From: Saccopteryx bilineata | Taxonomy: Eukaryota > Chordata > Mammalia > Chiroptera > Emballonuridae | Assembly (NCBI RefSeq): GCF_036850765.1 | Contig: NC_089495.1 | Location: 198,408,847-198,472,846, forward strand | Direction of reading: 5' to 3' | Length of the DNA stretch: 64,000 nucleotides | Shown: piece by piece, positions 11,431 through 23,210 of the stretch | Layout: each line of letters begins with the position of its first letter | Numbering within the stretch: position 1 is the first letter of the stretch | The notes under the pieces: model-generated | The model's database searches: none | What the model was told of the DNA's origin: nothing | What the model saw: the letters and a program-made list of their open reading frames with translations, nothing else | Program-made: the position numbers and the translations under genes

Positions 11431-12435
11431 AGCCTCGTGGGCTGCGGTATGGGCCAAGCTGTTCCTTCTGCGAAGGGGGAGGTTCACAGAGTGGTGACCA
11501 GTGAGCTCGGGGGTCAGGGCTGGTGGCTAGGGGGCTTTCTGAGTCGAGTGAGTCAGCCCACAGCCTGTGGGTCCAGTTCGTCTGATTACAAAGGCCAAGA
11601 CAATAATTGAAGGTGGCTTTGGGTTCCCTGAGCAGGATCTGGCGCCGACTCTGGTGGCTCCATTGGCGCCTTGGGCCCTGGGCACTCGCTAATGGACTGT
11701 GGCTGATCCCGGGACTGATTGGCAGCCCACCCCAAGGTCCTCAGGGGAAACCTGGAAACTGTGGCCTCCAGCATGGAGACAGTGTCCCTTCTGGGAGGCA
11801 GCGGAGGGGGGCTTCTAGCTGGCCTAAGGCTCGAGTGCCTCTGAGACCATGAGGTGAGGGGAGATGAACTGTGTCCCCCACAACCACTGAGATGGAGCAC
11901 TGGGTGAGCCTTCCAGACTGTAAAATACAGACAGCTGTCAAAATGCTGACTCCTCACTTCCTCTGCCTCCTGCCTCCCTGCCCTGCTCTCCTGAGCTGGC
12001 TGGCATGCTTCTCTTTGCCCTGCCACAGTGGTGGTGGGGCCAACAAGACTGTGCCAAGTATTCTCAAACGCCACACTAGGAGGGGATGTGACCCCAAAAC
12101 AAGCTGGACACCGTCACTCCTGAGATCCAGGAGAGAGATGTTAACCCTTCGGGAGATCTCTGGGGGCACCCTTACTTCCAGCCCTGGCACAGCCCTGGCA
12201 AAGGCATGAGCATGCTGGGAACAACAGCACAGGGGAACAGAAAAGTGGAGCTCAGGGGAGGTGAGGCTGGAAGAACAGGGCTTGAAAGCGGTGTCAAAAT
12301 CGCAGACTTGACCTGCCTGGCAATAGGGAGCCACTGAAGGCTTCAGAGAGAGGGCAGAAGAGAGGAACATGGGGTCTGCCCAGCTTTGTGGGTCTTTCTT
12401 AAGCACATCAGGCGGGGTCAAAGGCAAGTACACCA
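11431..12435. other. intergenic, nothing firmly recognised
   Basis: GC-moderate unique sequence. Part of it (about 12190-12360) may be an eroded L2-like relic. Overlapping open frames on both strands (up to 162 codons) show no domains and no repeat-independent similarity that I recognise. Confidence 0.45.
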
Positions 12436-12439
12436 CTGA

Positions 12440-12640
12440 GGCATCTGACCTTTTTCTAGGGCACCCAATATTTATGTGCTTCGCTCATCACCCAGATTTT
12501 ATTCATTTACCCAAAGAGTGTAAAAAAGGCACTTTAGGAAACTGCTATAAATCCCGTGCAAGTCACCATGGTAACCTGATTAGCAGCTAAATTAAGTTCA
12601 TGATTAAGAAGAAATAAATAAAAATAACTCTCCTCCTTGG
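12440..12640. promoter_or_regulatory. candidate enhancer with an RFX X-box
   Basis: An AT-rich island between GC-richer flanks contains GTCACCATGGTAAC at 12562-12575. This fits the RFX X-box consensus GTNRCC-N(0-3)-RGYAAC exactly with a 2-nt spacer. TGATTAG and TAAATTAAG homeobox-like cores follow immediately. It lies about 11 kb upstream of the MAFB start. The motif match is direct; enhancer activity is inferred. Confidence 0.4.
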
Positions 12641-12849
12641 CTGGGGCTACCCACCGGCCTCTGGCAGCTGAGCAGATGCAGAGGCCTTGGAAAGCCTGGG
12701 CCTGGCCCCAGCAGAGGTGCCTGGGCTGGGGTGGGAGGGACTGATTGGCTCAGAGGTGAGAAGCCCAGTGCTAACACTGCCTGGGGGTTCATGAGGCCCC
12801 TGGTGGCCAGGCTGGGGAGTGCAGGTTGTGTTTCTGAAATCCAAAGCTA

Positions 12850-13185
12850 GGATTTTCACAAGGGAGCCAGGCTCACCAAGGGAATCTTCCTGACGCCCTG
12901 GACCAGCCTTCATTTGTTCGAGTGCCCCTTCTATGTATTGCCACCCCTTCAGTGCCAGGCCCCCTGTGCTGGGTGCTAGGGACCCCAACCTGACTCAGAC
13001 CTGGTTTGGGGCCAGGAGGGGCCCAGTTTAGTGGTGGAAACAAATATAACAGACATTTTTGGGCACAGTGTGATAAATGCACTGATGGAGGTCAGTATAA
13101 GGCACTACGGAAACATGAATCAGCCAGGGAGAACTTCCCGGAGGAGGTGATCCCTGAGAAAAAGACAGATATGAGGCTGCTGGAG
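12850..13185 (-). repeat. L2 LINE fossil
   Basis: 'ctgtgctgggtgctagggacccc', 'gggcacagtgtgataaatgc' and 'gagaacttcccggaggaggtgatccctgag' follow the L2 3' region on the minus strand. Confidence 0.6.
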
Positions 13186-13404
13186 ACTACCTACTTCAGG
13201 GGAGCTTTCTGTTTGGACCTGGCTGGCAAGTTCTTGGTTCCCTAAAGTCAGCCTGGAATGGGCTGGCATCAGCCCTGATGAGATGCGAGGGGCCTTCTTG
13301 AAGCCTGTGCCATTAACCACAGGGATCAGCAGCAGGAGAGACGGGTGCAAAGAGAGGAATGAGTCTCCCACTTACCTGTTCCAAGTCGCCTCCTGGCCAA
13401 AGCG

Positions 13405-13640
13405 GTCTAGTGCAGTGATTAGAGTCAAACAGGTTTTAACTTTGCCACTTGCTAGCTGTGGCCTCTGGTGAGTGACTTAGTCATTGGAGCCTCAACCTCA
13501 CTGTCTGTGAAATGGGGATGATAATAATGGCTCTTATCTGGTAAGGTTACATTGGAGGGCTCAGTTAGGTGGCGTAAGCTAAATGGGGCACGGCGCCTCA
13601 CATGGAGAGAACACTCAGTAAGGAGCTTGCTGCTGTTAAT
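13405..13640 (+). repeat. MIR SINE fossil, near full length
   Basis: 'agtgcagtgattagagtcaaac', 'gccacttgctagctgtgg', 'ctgtctgtgaaatggggatgataataatgg' and 'cactcagtaag' give the MIR head, core and tail in order. Confidence 0.8.
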
Positions 13641-14035
13641 TTGGCTACGTGTGGAAGTCCGCCATGACAGGGCAGAAGAAGGAGGGCGTGGTGACCGTGG
13701 AAATGCACTAAGTCTCCAGGAGAGATTGCTGGGGGGCGGGGAGGAGGCGGGGCAGAGATGACTGGCAGCTCAGCTCCACCCCTCCTGCTGCTGCAGTGCG
13801 CTCCAGCTGAGGCTGCATTATCTCCCAGCTGCTCTCAGCCCGGACTGATCACGGGTTCGGAGGGTGGTGCTAGTGCTGGCCTATTCCTCCAAGATGTGGG
13901 GCTCCCAACAGGTGACTGGCTCAGGGACGACGTCCCATGAACCTGCTTGAAACTTACCTAGGACAGCGCGGTAGTCGGTGTTCAGTCCCGCCCCTTCCTG
14001 CGTCCTTCCTCTGTAGTGATCAGACTTGTGCTGTG
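13641..14035. other. intergenic, short G-rich tract
   Basis: A G-rich run at about 13729-13755 (GGGGGGCGGGGAGGAGGCGGGG) could form a G-quadruplex. Nothing else was recognised. Confidence 0.45.
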
Positions 14036-14044
14036 GTCTAAAGC

Positions 14045-14318
14045 AGTGGTCCCCAACACCCCGGCTGCTGACCGGTACCGGTCCACAGAGAAAGAATAAA
14101 TAACTTACATTATTTCCGCTTTATTTATATTTAAGTCTGAACGATGTTTTATTTTTAAAAAATGACCAGATTCCCTCTGTTACATCCATCTAAGACTCAC
14201 TCTTGACGCTTGTCTCGGTCACGTGATACATTTATCCGTCCCACCCTAAAGGCCCGTCCGTGAAAATATTTTCTGACATTAAACCGGTCTGTGGCCCCAA
14301 AATGGTTGGGAACCACTG
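14045..14318. mobile_element. non-autonomous hAT DNA transposon
   Basis: The ends CAGTGGTCCCCAAC and, on the complementary strand, CAGTGGTTCCCAAC form terminal inverted repeats. The right flank is GTCTAAAG (14319-14326) and the left flank GTCTAAAAG (14036-14044), an 8-bp duplication with one extra A on the left. The interior (about 270 bp) has no transposase. Near-ends carry the phrase ACCGGTACCGGTCC and its counterpart ACCGGTCTGTGG. I recognise it as a bat-type hAT MITE. Confidence 0.88.
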
Positions 14319-14326
14319 GTCTAAAG

Positions 14327-15595
14327 GTTCGCCCTCCTGCCCCTCCTCCTCTATCCTTCACAGCCATTTCCCTGGTAAACCTCCTGTATGTTTGTTTCAC
14401 CTGATTCTGGCACTGGCTTCTTAGAAGACCCACAGTAACACAGAGAGCAGTGGAGGTATGAATGACACCTGATAGTAGCCCACACAGGGGCTGATTATCG
14501 ACAGGAGGATGGGGGCTTCCAAGACTCCAGGCTTTCCCCAGGTCCTGTCTTCGGGTGTGTGTGCACGCATGTGCGTGTCTGTGTGAGTGTGAGCGTGTGT
14601 GCACAGCCCCCGTGCATGCCCCCGTCACTGCATGGATCACAATGTAGTGAAATCATCTATTTCCACCCTAAGGATATGAGCTCCTCTGTCTGTTCCCAGC
14701 ACGATGGCCTCATGCACAGTAGATGCTCGGTTAGAACACCTGAGGGCCCCTGGAATCTGTATCTATCTTAAATTTTTCTCTGAACCAGTTTTGTTTTCAT
14801 TTTATGGTATTTTGAATTGCATCACATTAGCTTACTTAAGCTTTTTAGTCCTTTTGGTTTTTTTTTTTTTTTAATGACAGAGACATATATGCATAGATGT
14901 GAAAATCTTCATCCCCACACAGAAGAGTGACAGCAGCTTTGCTTCACAGAGGCCACACCTGCCAGCAGACCATAGTCTGCCCCCTGCTCTTCCCCCTGCT
15001 CCCTGGACCCCCCATGTCTGCTGAGCCCTCCACCATCCCCTTTCCAGAAAGGAGCTTGGAGTCTCAGCCCAGCTGGACTGGATGGATCTTCTCTGGGTCC
15101 TCTCCTCTCCTCCCACCTCCAGCTCCAGGCTTCTCCCCCACCCCCACCATCTCTCCCTCCCTGCTCGGCAACATCAGGGAAGCTGCAAACCCAACCCTTA
15201 CATCAAAAGGGAACTTGAAAAATACTTGGAGCAAAAACTGCTAACTGTGCATCCTTGCTCCGGGCTGCTCTGATATTAAATCAGGAAATGGCACTGAACA
15301 GCCGCTCCAAACTCAGAAACAGGGGTTGTCAACACAGAAACCAAAAGCAATCTCTAACGGGCAGAGGTGAAAGGCAGGGACCTGGCACAAGGCAGGGCGG
15401 GGGGCTTACCCATGCCGTATTTCCAGCTTCCAGAACGGAGCCAGGCCCTCAGTCCCCAGCACTGACTGCGCCTTGTCTCCACGAGAGGCATCTACATACC
15501 TTTGGGGTGCTCCTTTCTGTGTCTACAGAAACTTACCGAGCACTTACTATGTGCCTGACAGTGGACCCCCCAAAAAGATACCTGCCTATGTGGAG
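14327..15595. other. intergenic with degenerate TG tract
   Basis: A degenerate (TG)n/(CG) tract lies at 14551-14610 and a poly-T run at 14858-14873. The remainder holds no recognised gene or repeat. Confidence 0.45.
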
Positions 15596-15599
15596 ATGA

Positions 15600-15870
15600 T
15601 CTTCTAGCTCTCAAGACAAAAGGGCCTGACTCTTCGGCATGGCATTCAAGGCTCTGCAAGCGTTGGCTCCTGCCGAAGCCTGCAGCTCTCTGGCGCACCT
15701 CTCTGAAATAGCTCCCCGAGAATCTGCGATCATGCCTCTGCTCCCTGCCTTTTTTTGGGGGGGGGCTGGGCCCACCCCCAGGTTCTTTCTGCACTTCTCC
15801 GTTTGACAAATTTCTGCTCAGCCTTCAAAGCCTCTGCTCTGCAGTCTTAACAGCTGACTCTGTCCTCTCC
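15600..15870 (+). repeat. L2 LINE fossil
   Basis: 'ggcattcaaggctctgcaagcgttggctcctgcc', 'atgcctctgctccctgcc' and 'tttctgctcagccttcaaagcctctgctc' correspond to the L2 ORF2-end/3' UTR in sense. A minus-strand L2 3' end ('ttaccgagcacttactatgtgcc') abuts it at 15530-15565. Confidence 0.6.
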
Positions 15871-16165
15871 CCCACCCCCACCCCCGCCCACAGAACTGAA
15901 GGCTCATTTGCTGGGGATCTACCTGCCTGGTGGATACATCATCTTCACATCGCCTCTCCCGTGGCAATGAGAGAGCTGGCGATTCCTTGGAGGGGAGGAC
16001 AGAAGCCAGGCCCTGTGCCTTGCTCTCCCGGCACTGGTCATAGAATAGATAGGCACAGAATGGATAGCAAAACACGGGTACCCTGGTAAAACCTATTGTG
16101 TGGCTGCGGAGGAAATAGGTGACCTTCGTATATTTCTGATGGGGGAATTATATAGGGACAATCTT
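15871..16165. other. intergenic, nothing recognised
   Basis: C-rich tract at 15868-15892; otherwise featureless. Confidence 0.45.
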
Positions 16166-16169
16166 CTTG

Positions 16170-16560
16170 AAGGCTCATTTGATGGTATTAACATTACAAA
16201 TGTGTTCATCTGTCAATCCAGCGGTTTCATTCTTGCCATCTATTCCAGAGAAATGCTTGCACACATACAAGAAGAAGCGCGTAGAGAGCTATTTGTTGCC
16301 GCATTGTTTGCGATCGTGAAAGATTGGGAATAGCTTAAATGTCCATAAATACAAGACAGGGTAAAAAACTACAGAGCCTCCATTGGATGAATTGCCATGC
16401 ATTAGTTAAAAAGAGAGGAGCAGATCTGGATGTATCGACACAGAAGTTGCTGAGTAAAAATAAAAAGCAAGCTGTAGCTCCAGACATAGATGTTAAAACT
16501 ACATTGTTGCATTTTCCCCCCACAATGACAAAGTAGGCTTGTATAATTCATTTTTAAAAG
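16170..16560 (+). mobile_element. L1M-type LINE 3' fragment
   Basis: 'gagaaatgcttgcacacatac', 'tatttgttgccgcattgtttgcgatcgtgaaagattgggaa', 'cttaaatgtccataaat' and 'ccattggatgaattgcc' match the end of L1 ORF2 and the following 3' UTR. A 77-codon frame starting at 16100 overlaps the ORF2 C-terminal remnant and is not a gene. Confidence 0.75.
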
Positions 16561-16965
16561 AAGAAAGAGAAGAAAGAGATTGAGTGACCGCAGCAGCTTC
16601 TGGCTGAAATGAGCCTGGGTTCCGGCACAGCCAAATAGCATTATCCCCTGTGTCAGCAGCAGGTCCCAGCCGTGGGAAGGTGCCACCCACTTCCCCTGGG
16701 CCCAGGAGCTTACTCTCCATGCTGTGATGAGCGTGATGGTGGGAAGCTGGACCCGTAGGGCCTTTGAAGAGCATCCAGATAGAGGGGAAGGAAAGATGGG
16801 AGGCCAGTTGGATGGGATCACCTAAGTCTTGATTTACGCCGAGCTGGTCTTTGCTCTGAGGCGGAAGGAAGGTTCAGGAATGATTGCTAACCAGGGGAGA
16901 GGAGAAGGCTGGGGGGCATGCGGTGAAAGGCCTGAGGGTTCTGAGACATCCTCCTGCAAGGAGGC
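16561..16965. other. intergenic, nothing recognised
   Basis: Unique-looking sequence; possible eroded L2 (minus) around 16620-16900. Confidence 0.4.
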
Positions 16966-16977
16966 ATAGTGTTTTCT

Positions 16978-17153
16978 TTTCTTTTAAAGATTTTATTTAT
17001 GTATTTTAGAGAGGAGAGAGAGAGGAGTGGGGGGGGAGGAGCAGGAAGCATCAACTCCCATATGTGCCTTGACCAGGCAAGCCCCAGGTTTCAAACCGGC
17101 GACCTCAGTGTTCCAGGTCGACGCTTTATCCCCTGCGCCACCACTGGTCAGGC
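16978..17153 (-). mobile_element. tRNA-derived SINE (MEG-like family)
   Basis: Same family as 1651-1827: minus-strand head GCCTGACCAGTGGTGGCGCA, box B-like GGTTTGAAACC, GA-rich stretch and 'ataaataaaatctt' tail. Imperfect flanking repeats ending GTGTTTTCT (16969-16977 and 17161-17169) mark the insertion. Confidence 0.85.
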
Positions 17154-17164
17154 GGCACATGTGT

Positions 17165-17320
17165 TTTCTGGTTGTTCATTCATTCATTGATTCATTGACT
17201 CATTCGTTCTTACCCAACTGTAATTGAGTTCCTTTTGGTGTGTGGGCATAGTTTGGCCACTGGGGACACGGAGACAGTGCCATTGCAATGTCTTCCTCTA
17301 GGAGCTCACAGTCAAGTTCC
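17165..17320 (-). repeat. L2 LINE fossil
   Basis: 'tcattcattcattgattcattg', 'gtgtgtgggcatagtttggccactgggg' and 'ctaggagctcacagtcaag' are L2 3' end read on the minus strand. Confidence 0.6.
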
Positions 17321-17324
17321 ATCT

Positions 17325-17465
17325 CGTTTCTCCAAGTGTGTTTCTTAGACCCTAAGCATCAGAATTACCTAGGGAGCTTATGAAAATGCAAACTCCTGGG
17401 CTCTGCGTAGACCTAACAAGTCAGGCTGTGGCTTAGGAATGTGCGTTTGTAGCATGTTTTCTCAA
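17325..17465. mobile_element. MER5A-like hAT-Charlie fossil
   Basis: 'ctaagcatcagaattacctagggagcttatgaaaatgcaaactcctgggctc', 'tcaggctgtggcttaggaatgtgcg' follows the MER5A consensus as I know it, including the outer 'tctccaagtgtg'. The copy is old; no target duplication is readable. Confidence 0.7.
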
Positions 17466-18685
17466 GTGGGAAACATTTGGACCAGGTGACCCCAAGCGTA
17501 CCCTTGACCTTGCCTGTGTTACCTTCTAAGGCCTCCCCCAAACGTGAGGTCTATGCCCACCTCCATTCCCTGGTACATCCGAGTCCTTCTGAGGCCTGGG
17601 AAGAGCCACAGATCACCTCTTCTCAGAGGCTTTCGGAACCCAGAGACGGATTCATTCTAGGCAGGAGGGGAATGGCACATGCAAAGCCTGGCAGGAGACT
17701 GGCTTGGGCTGTCCATGGGAGAACTTACAGAGCGTATTGGGAGGGAGGCACAGTGAGAGATGAGGTGGGGAAGTTGGCAGGGGCACATCATTCAGGGCCT
17801 GAGGGCCCTGCTGAGGAGTTGGGCTCTTTGTCCAAGTATCCGAGGAATTTGTTGTTAAGCCAGGGAGGGGGGGAGGCTGAAGTTAGAATGATCAAGTTCA
17901 TTTAACACGAACACTGGCTCCATTGCCCTGTGGTGAAGAGGAGAGGCTGAGCCAAAGCCTCTAGTTCTCTAAGCAAAACACGAGGGAGGCTTGGATGAGG
18001 GTGGAGGCAATGAATGGAGAAACTGAGATCTTGAGGTTAAGGGATAAATTATTGATGGTTGGGCTGTGGGAGGTGAGGGCCTCAGCTTTGAGGAGCAATC
18101 ATGAGGTTTCAGAGTCTCTAATGCTGGCCCTGGGGTCACTGATGTGCAGGGAGTCCTGCTGGTCATCCCTCACTGGCTTTGCGTGGCAGCGACCTCATCA
18201 GGATCGAGCCATCTCACCGCCTCCCCTCAGTATTTAACAGCTAGGTCAGTGGAAGCTGAAGGTCAAACCCAAGCCAGAGGCAGGACCAAGGATCAAGGCC
18301 AAGATTAGAGGCCAAGCTGAGGCCGAGGGTAAAGGACAGGATGCGAGGACTCTGCGAACGTTCTCTCCCTTGGCTCGCCTCCTGCCTGGGGTTTTCTGTC
18401 ACCCTCCAGCCCCACACAGACAGGGAAGAGGGAAGAGAGTGGGAGGAGCCCAGGATGTTTGACTGCCATCGACCGGAAGGCACGTTAATCACCGCCCTTG
18501 TCACTGAGCCCTACTACTCGCTTGGTGCACGGTCGAGGCTCAGCTGTGACCCGAACAGACCCACAGAGTCCGTGGAGAGGTGGAAATCCTGACCCAGAGA
18601 GCAGCTGTGCTAACACCTGGGTGCCTGGGATGCCACCTTGTCTGGCTAGAGATCCAGGGGCTTCCTGGTATTCAGCCTGCTGGAC
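17466..18685. other. intergenic with probable L2 remnants
   Basis: The segment 17650-17830 ('ggcacatgcaaagcctggcaggagac', 'ttcagggcctgagggccctgctgaggagtt') resembles the L2 5' side of the 3' region on the minus strand. No gene was recognised in the rest. Confidence 0.4.
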
Positions 18686-18689
18686 TTGG

Positions 18690-18925
18690 GACCAGAAGCT
18701 CCAGCTCACTGCTGCTGTGCAATTAAAATCACTTAGCCTCTCGGAGCCTCCTTCGTGTAAGATGGGGACAAACCCACTCATTCCAAGGGCAAACATAAGG
18801 ACTGAGTTGATAAAACTCTTAGGACATTGCTATACATCTGTACTTACCTACCTGCCCGTTTGCCTATGTACCTTCGTAAAATAAGGATAATAATAGTTGC
18901 TACCTCTTAGAGTTGTGGGATTTCA
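18690..18925 (+). repeat. MIR SINE fossils
   Basis: 'aaaatcacttagcctctcggagcctccttcgtgtaagatgggg' and, further on, 'cttcgtaaaataaggataataatagttgctacctcttag' are MIR cores, possibly two pieces. Confidence 0.6.
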
Positions 18926-19029
18926 GGGCAAAGGGAATGATAAAGGCTTTGCAAATCCCTGTACTTATGGGAGTGAGTGTTATTATAAAATATCCCATCA
19001 GTATTGGAGGCAGCAGTGCCCAGTGGGTG

Positions 19030-19145
19030 TCTAACACAGCACTACCCAATAGGAATAGAATGTGAGCTCCATATTTTAAAATTTTCTTGTATTCACATTT
19101 GTACAAAGTAAAAAGCTGATGAAATAGTTTCAATAATGGGTTGCC
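19030..19145. mobile_element. old hAT-Charlie-type fossil
   Basis: 'cagcactacccaataggaatagaatgtgagctccatattttaaaattttcttgtattcacatttgtacaaagtaaaaag' resembles a widespread mammalian hAT fossil beginning with a 'ctgtccaatagaaatataatg' motif. Only one end is seen. Confidence 0.5.
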
Positions 19146-19738
19146 GCTCCGAGTATGTATGCGTGTGTGTATGTGTGACAGGGAGATCCCTGATTGGGGG
19201 CGGGGCTAAAAGGGACTGCAGGGTCAGGTAAGGCTGGCTCCCTGCTAGGACCCCTAGTCCTTTAGGTCCTGAAGGCCACTGGGACCCAGAAACCCAAGAC
19301 TACCTTTTTGTAAGCACTGGGTTGGCTCTGATGGCCATTGTAAGGGGCAGGGGACAATGGTTGTGCTGGCTGCCTTCGGGCAAGAAGAAGAGGAAGAGAG
19401 AAAAATCTCCTGCCTCTCCTTGGAGGCCACAGAACTTGGGGCACTCAGGGGGAATGGGAACAAAAGCACCCCCACCCCCACTGGGCCTGGGGAAAGTGGG
19501 CAGAGACCTCCCCACTCTCCAGAGGTGCAAACGCAGAAAGCCGGCTCCTGCACGGGGAAGGGGTCCGCGGACTCAGGCCCCTCTCTGGTAGGACTCCCCG
19601 GGGCCCTTGTGAACGCCGGCCCCCCTTTGGCCTCCCTCTGGCCACCAGGGCAGTCTAACCTTGCAACCCATCGCGCTGAGGCCCGGAGTTAGGGGGTCCT
19701 GTGATTATAAATGTTCATTGTGCCGGTTGTTCTTACCC
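19146..19738. other. intergenic, nothing recognised
   Basis: GC-moderate sequence with overlapping frames on both strands that I regard as chance. Confidence 0.45.
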
Positions 19739-19739
19739 A

Positions 19740-19791
<52 letters not shown>
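19740..19791. repeat. (CA)25 microsatellite
   Basis: Uninterrupted CA dinucleotide array of about 50 bp. Its three-frame openness explains the (HT)n open frames around it. Confidence 0.97.
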
Positions 19792-19793
<2 letters not shown>

Positions 19794-22700
19794 CTACTCC
19801 CCTTCCTCACCCCTCACATCGCACCCCTGCATGCACAGAGGCGCCCACTCCCACACCAAACATTTGCAGTCCTCAGGAACCACGGGTGTACGGGGCACCT
19901 TGGGGCTCAACGCGCCAGCTTGAGCACCGAGCTGACCTGGAGCTGACCGGGAGTGCGGGCGGCGGGGCCTCTCTCGGGTTAGCGAGTTGGATGCGAAACG
20001 CTGGGCGGGAGCCGCGTGATAAACCTCCAACCTCGCAGCCGGTGGGGGGTCCTTTGCTCCCTGAAGGAATAGCTTCTCCGACTACCCTCGTGTCCTGAGC
20101 CTTGGCGGTGGCTTGAACCGCACGGAGCCTCCTTGATCACCAGCTGTAGCTGAAGAAGCCAAGGCGGTGCGCCCAGGAGCGCCTGGCCTCTGGCCCAACC
20201 TGGGAGAGGGGCTCGCTTCAGGGTGTAAACTTCAAACTGGAGTGTGGGGGGCTAGAGACAACGAACTGTTCCATAGGGGCTTCTGGTCACCGCCCAACCC
20301 CCTCTGCTTCCCTTCAACGAAGCTGGGGACTGCATGCACCCCTCTTGTCCTGTGTCTCCCCGTCTCCTACCTTCTCCTCCACTCTCCACTTCTCCCACCA
20401 TCTCTTCTCTTTTCTGCCCCTTTTCCCCACCCCACCCCGCTTGTCTTTTAGGGATGGGGTGTAGCCTCCGGGCACTGCTGTGTACCCAATGACCAGGAGT
20501 CAAGCGCCCTGACCCATTCTAGTCCCCGGGCGCAGAGAGGTGGCCTGCGGCGGTGATTGTCGAGAGGAGAGGCCATAAGGTTTGGGGTACCTCGGTCCTC
20601 TGGTAGAGCGCAGCAGGAACGCTGTGACGCAGCGAAGTGAGATTCGCTGCCCTGCAGTGGCCTTCACTCCGGAGCAAACTTGTGTCTCCAGTTTCCAACA
20701 TTTGTTTTGGTGGAGGTGTTTGGAGGTGGGTTTGGAGAGGAAGGACTGGCTAGGCTGGGAGAGCGACAAAGAGACAGATTTGAGGGAGAAAGTGGACCTA
20801 GGGATGGACAGAGATACCTCAGTTAGAGCCCAGGGATAGGACTGACCGCAACGGAGACAGAGGCGCAGGGACAAAGGGAACGCGCCTGCCCAGACAAAGC
20901 CCGAGTTCTAGAAATCCTGAGATGGACGCAAGACTCCCGCAGGAAAGCGGGAAGGTTGGAATCGCAGAGCCAGAACAGGAAGAACCCTTAGGGCCTTGTT
21001 GGGTGACACTCCTGAGACTCGGGTTTCATTCCGCGACAGGGAGGGTCAGTCCAGCACAGGGGACACAGAGGGCGCACAGACTGGCCCGGCCGCCGCCGCG
21101 GGTATGCAGCAGTCCACATCGTCAGGCGTGCTCTCCGAACCGCGGGTCTCTTAGAAGACCAGGAAAGAGAGCGCTTCTGGCGGGAGTTCAGTGGCACCGA
21201 GAGAGCCCAGTGCGTTTGTCTGGCCCGAGCCGTCTCAAAACGGAGCCATCGTCTGTCCAGACCCAGACCACCAACCCAGGATGGCCTCGAAACGTTCCGC
21301 CATGGAGCCGCTGGTCCGAATGTGCTGTCACTGAGTGCAAACGCGACAGGGACAAGGGAGGGTGCTTGTCCCCGGCGCCCACCTTCAGGCAGGGGCGGGG
21401 CAGCGGCCTGCCCAGACTTTCCTAGAAGTCAGCCTAATTGTTTCTGCGGCGAGCAAGCTTTCTCGCAGAGGGTTGAAAGAGGGTCTCATCCAGCATTACA
21501 GACGCTGTTGCCGAATCAAACCTTCCCGTCCAAGTTTTAATTAAAATATATTCATTTCACTGAAAATAGGCGGCCTATGACGACATCCCACCTCCGCCTC
21601 ACTGAGGGCGCAAGAGAATAGTTTTCAGATTAATTGAAGGCAAATGTTTTATCTTCTAACACTAAAAAAATCTGGTTGCATCCTCATTGGTGAGGCCCAC
21701 CTGACCCCTACGCGCGGCGTAGTCATGCTGGTCCTGCACGGTCAGCGGCTGGGACACATTCACCCTGTGCGCGCTTCTGCCTTGCGCTGCGCGCGCCCAA
21801 AGCTGAGACGCAGAAGGCGACGCGGGAGGCGGGTCGGGTCTCCGGGTACAGCGAATCTGCGATTTATCCGGTTTCTGCGCGCGAGCCCGGGTCTCAGGAA
21901 GAATCTTTGATTTCAGATCCTGGACCTGAACAGGGCAGGTGCGCACTGCCGGAGATCTGCTTGGAGGACTAGTGCGCTGCGCTCCGGGCTTTCCGTCTGC
22001 ACTCCTGGAATTCACATCGGACAACCTTGGGCCCCCTCGCTGCAGCGTTTCTGTTTTCTGCCACCGGCTTAACTCGGCCCAGTACCTTCTCGCACACTGA
22101 ACGGCCGATTGGCTTCCCCCATCCCCTCCACCTACCCATCCCCTCCATCCAACCATCCCCAGAGCTGGGCGCGGAGTTTTATGGAGAATGATCAGCGCGG
22201 AACTCTCGGTTGAGTCCAAGGACGGAATTCACGACCTGTGCATAATTCTAGAGAAACTCATCCTGGGTTCCGATGTACAATCAGCCTGCGTTCTGGACTG
22301 ACTTGGGTCGGGTCAGTTGGCAGAACTCAGCTGGGTCCGAGGCGTCGTCCAAGCCTTTCCGCAGCGGGCTAGGCGGTTCGGTGCGTCCTTGCGCACAGTG
22401 GCCACTTGGGGTCGCACTTTGTGCCTGTTTGAGCTTCTCTGCGGCCGGCTGACGCCGGGGATTTGCTTAATCGTTACAAAACGTTCAAACAAAAACAGGG
22501 CTGGTTCCCCAGCAGCCGAAAGCCACCCTGGAGCACCGTCCTGGGCTGGTCTTAGCCCCTTGCTTCGGGAAGCTCAGGGTTCTGTGCGTCTGGCTGGGGA
22601 AAGAGGTGCAGCGCTTTTTGTCCGATTCTTTCCCCTCACCCTTCATCTTGTGCATTGGTGGGTGGGGTGAGCGCGGGGAGCGGCGGGGCCAGTGGAGTCT

Positions 22701-22880
22701 TATCTCAGGGTAGGGTCAGTGCACCCCCCAGGAAAGGAACGGCCCCTGGTTGGTCCCAGGAGGGTCACTTCAGGCTAAGAGTTGGATTTGGAGACAACTC
22801 TTGGAGCCCCAACTCACCCCTCAAACACACAAATACGCGCAGCCCTGCGGAAACACAGGCAGGCACTGCAAACACAGCCC
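19792..22880. other. CpG-enriched upstream flank of MAFB
   Basis: CpG density rises towards MAFB, with local peaks at about 21050-21150 and 21690-21990. An AT-rich island at 21535-21660 (TTAATTAAAATATATTCATTT, then GATTAATTGAAGG) could be regulatory. Frames up to 185 codons occur on both strands but carry no domain and are typical of GC-rich DNA. No repeat was recognised. Confidence 0.5.
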
Positions 22881-23210
22881 GCAACCGCGCAGCACACGGA
22901 GCGTCCCCCATTGGGTGGGGGACGCTTGGGAACAAAGGGCCCGAGAGGTGTTGTCCCGGCGCTTGTTCTGAGCCTCCTTGGGGGTGACACGGACTGGGGG
23001 TGGGGAAAGCAAAGGGGAAAGAGGGTGCAGCGCGCGCGCGAAGGGTAGGAAGCGGCTGCTTGGCCTAGAGGGGGGATGCGCACCGAAGGCGAGCGGGCGG
23101 GGGGCCGGGACTTAGAGGGTGTGGGGGGCTGGGCCCGGGCCGGCAGTCCTACTCAGCTCCAGCCCTCCGCTAGGCCTCCTCCCCGGCTCCCTTAGCCACT
23201 CAGGCCGCCA

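Noticed and set aside
16100..16333. 77-codon frame as a small gene
   Set aside because: It overlaps an L1M ORF2/3' UTR remnant whose nucleotide pattern explains it.
21662..22219. 185-codon minus-strand frame upstream of MAFB
   Set aside because: CpG-rich DNA with no domain and opposed by plus-strand frames; no splice or start evidence.
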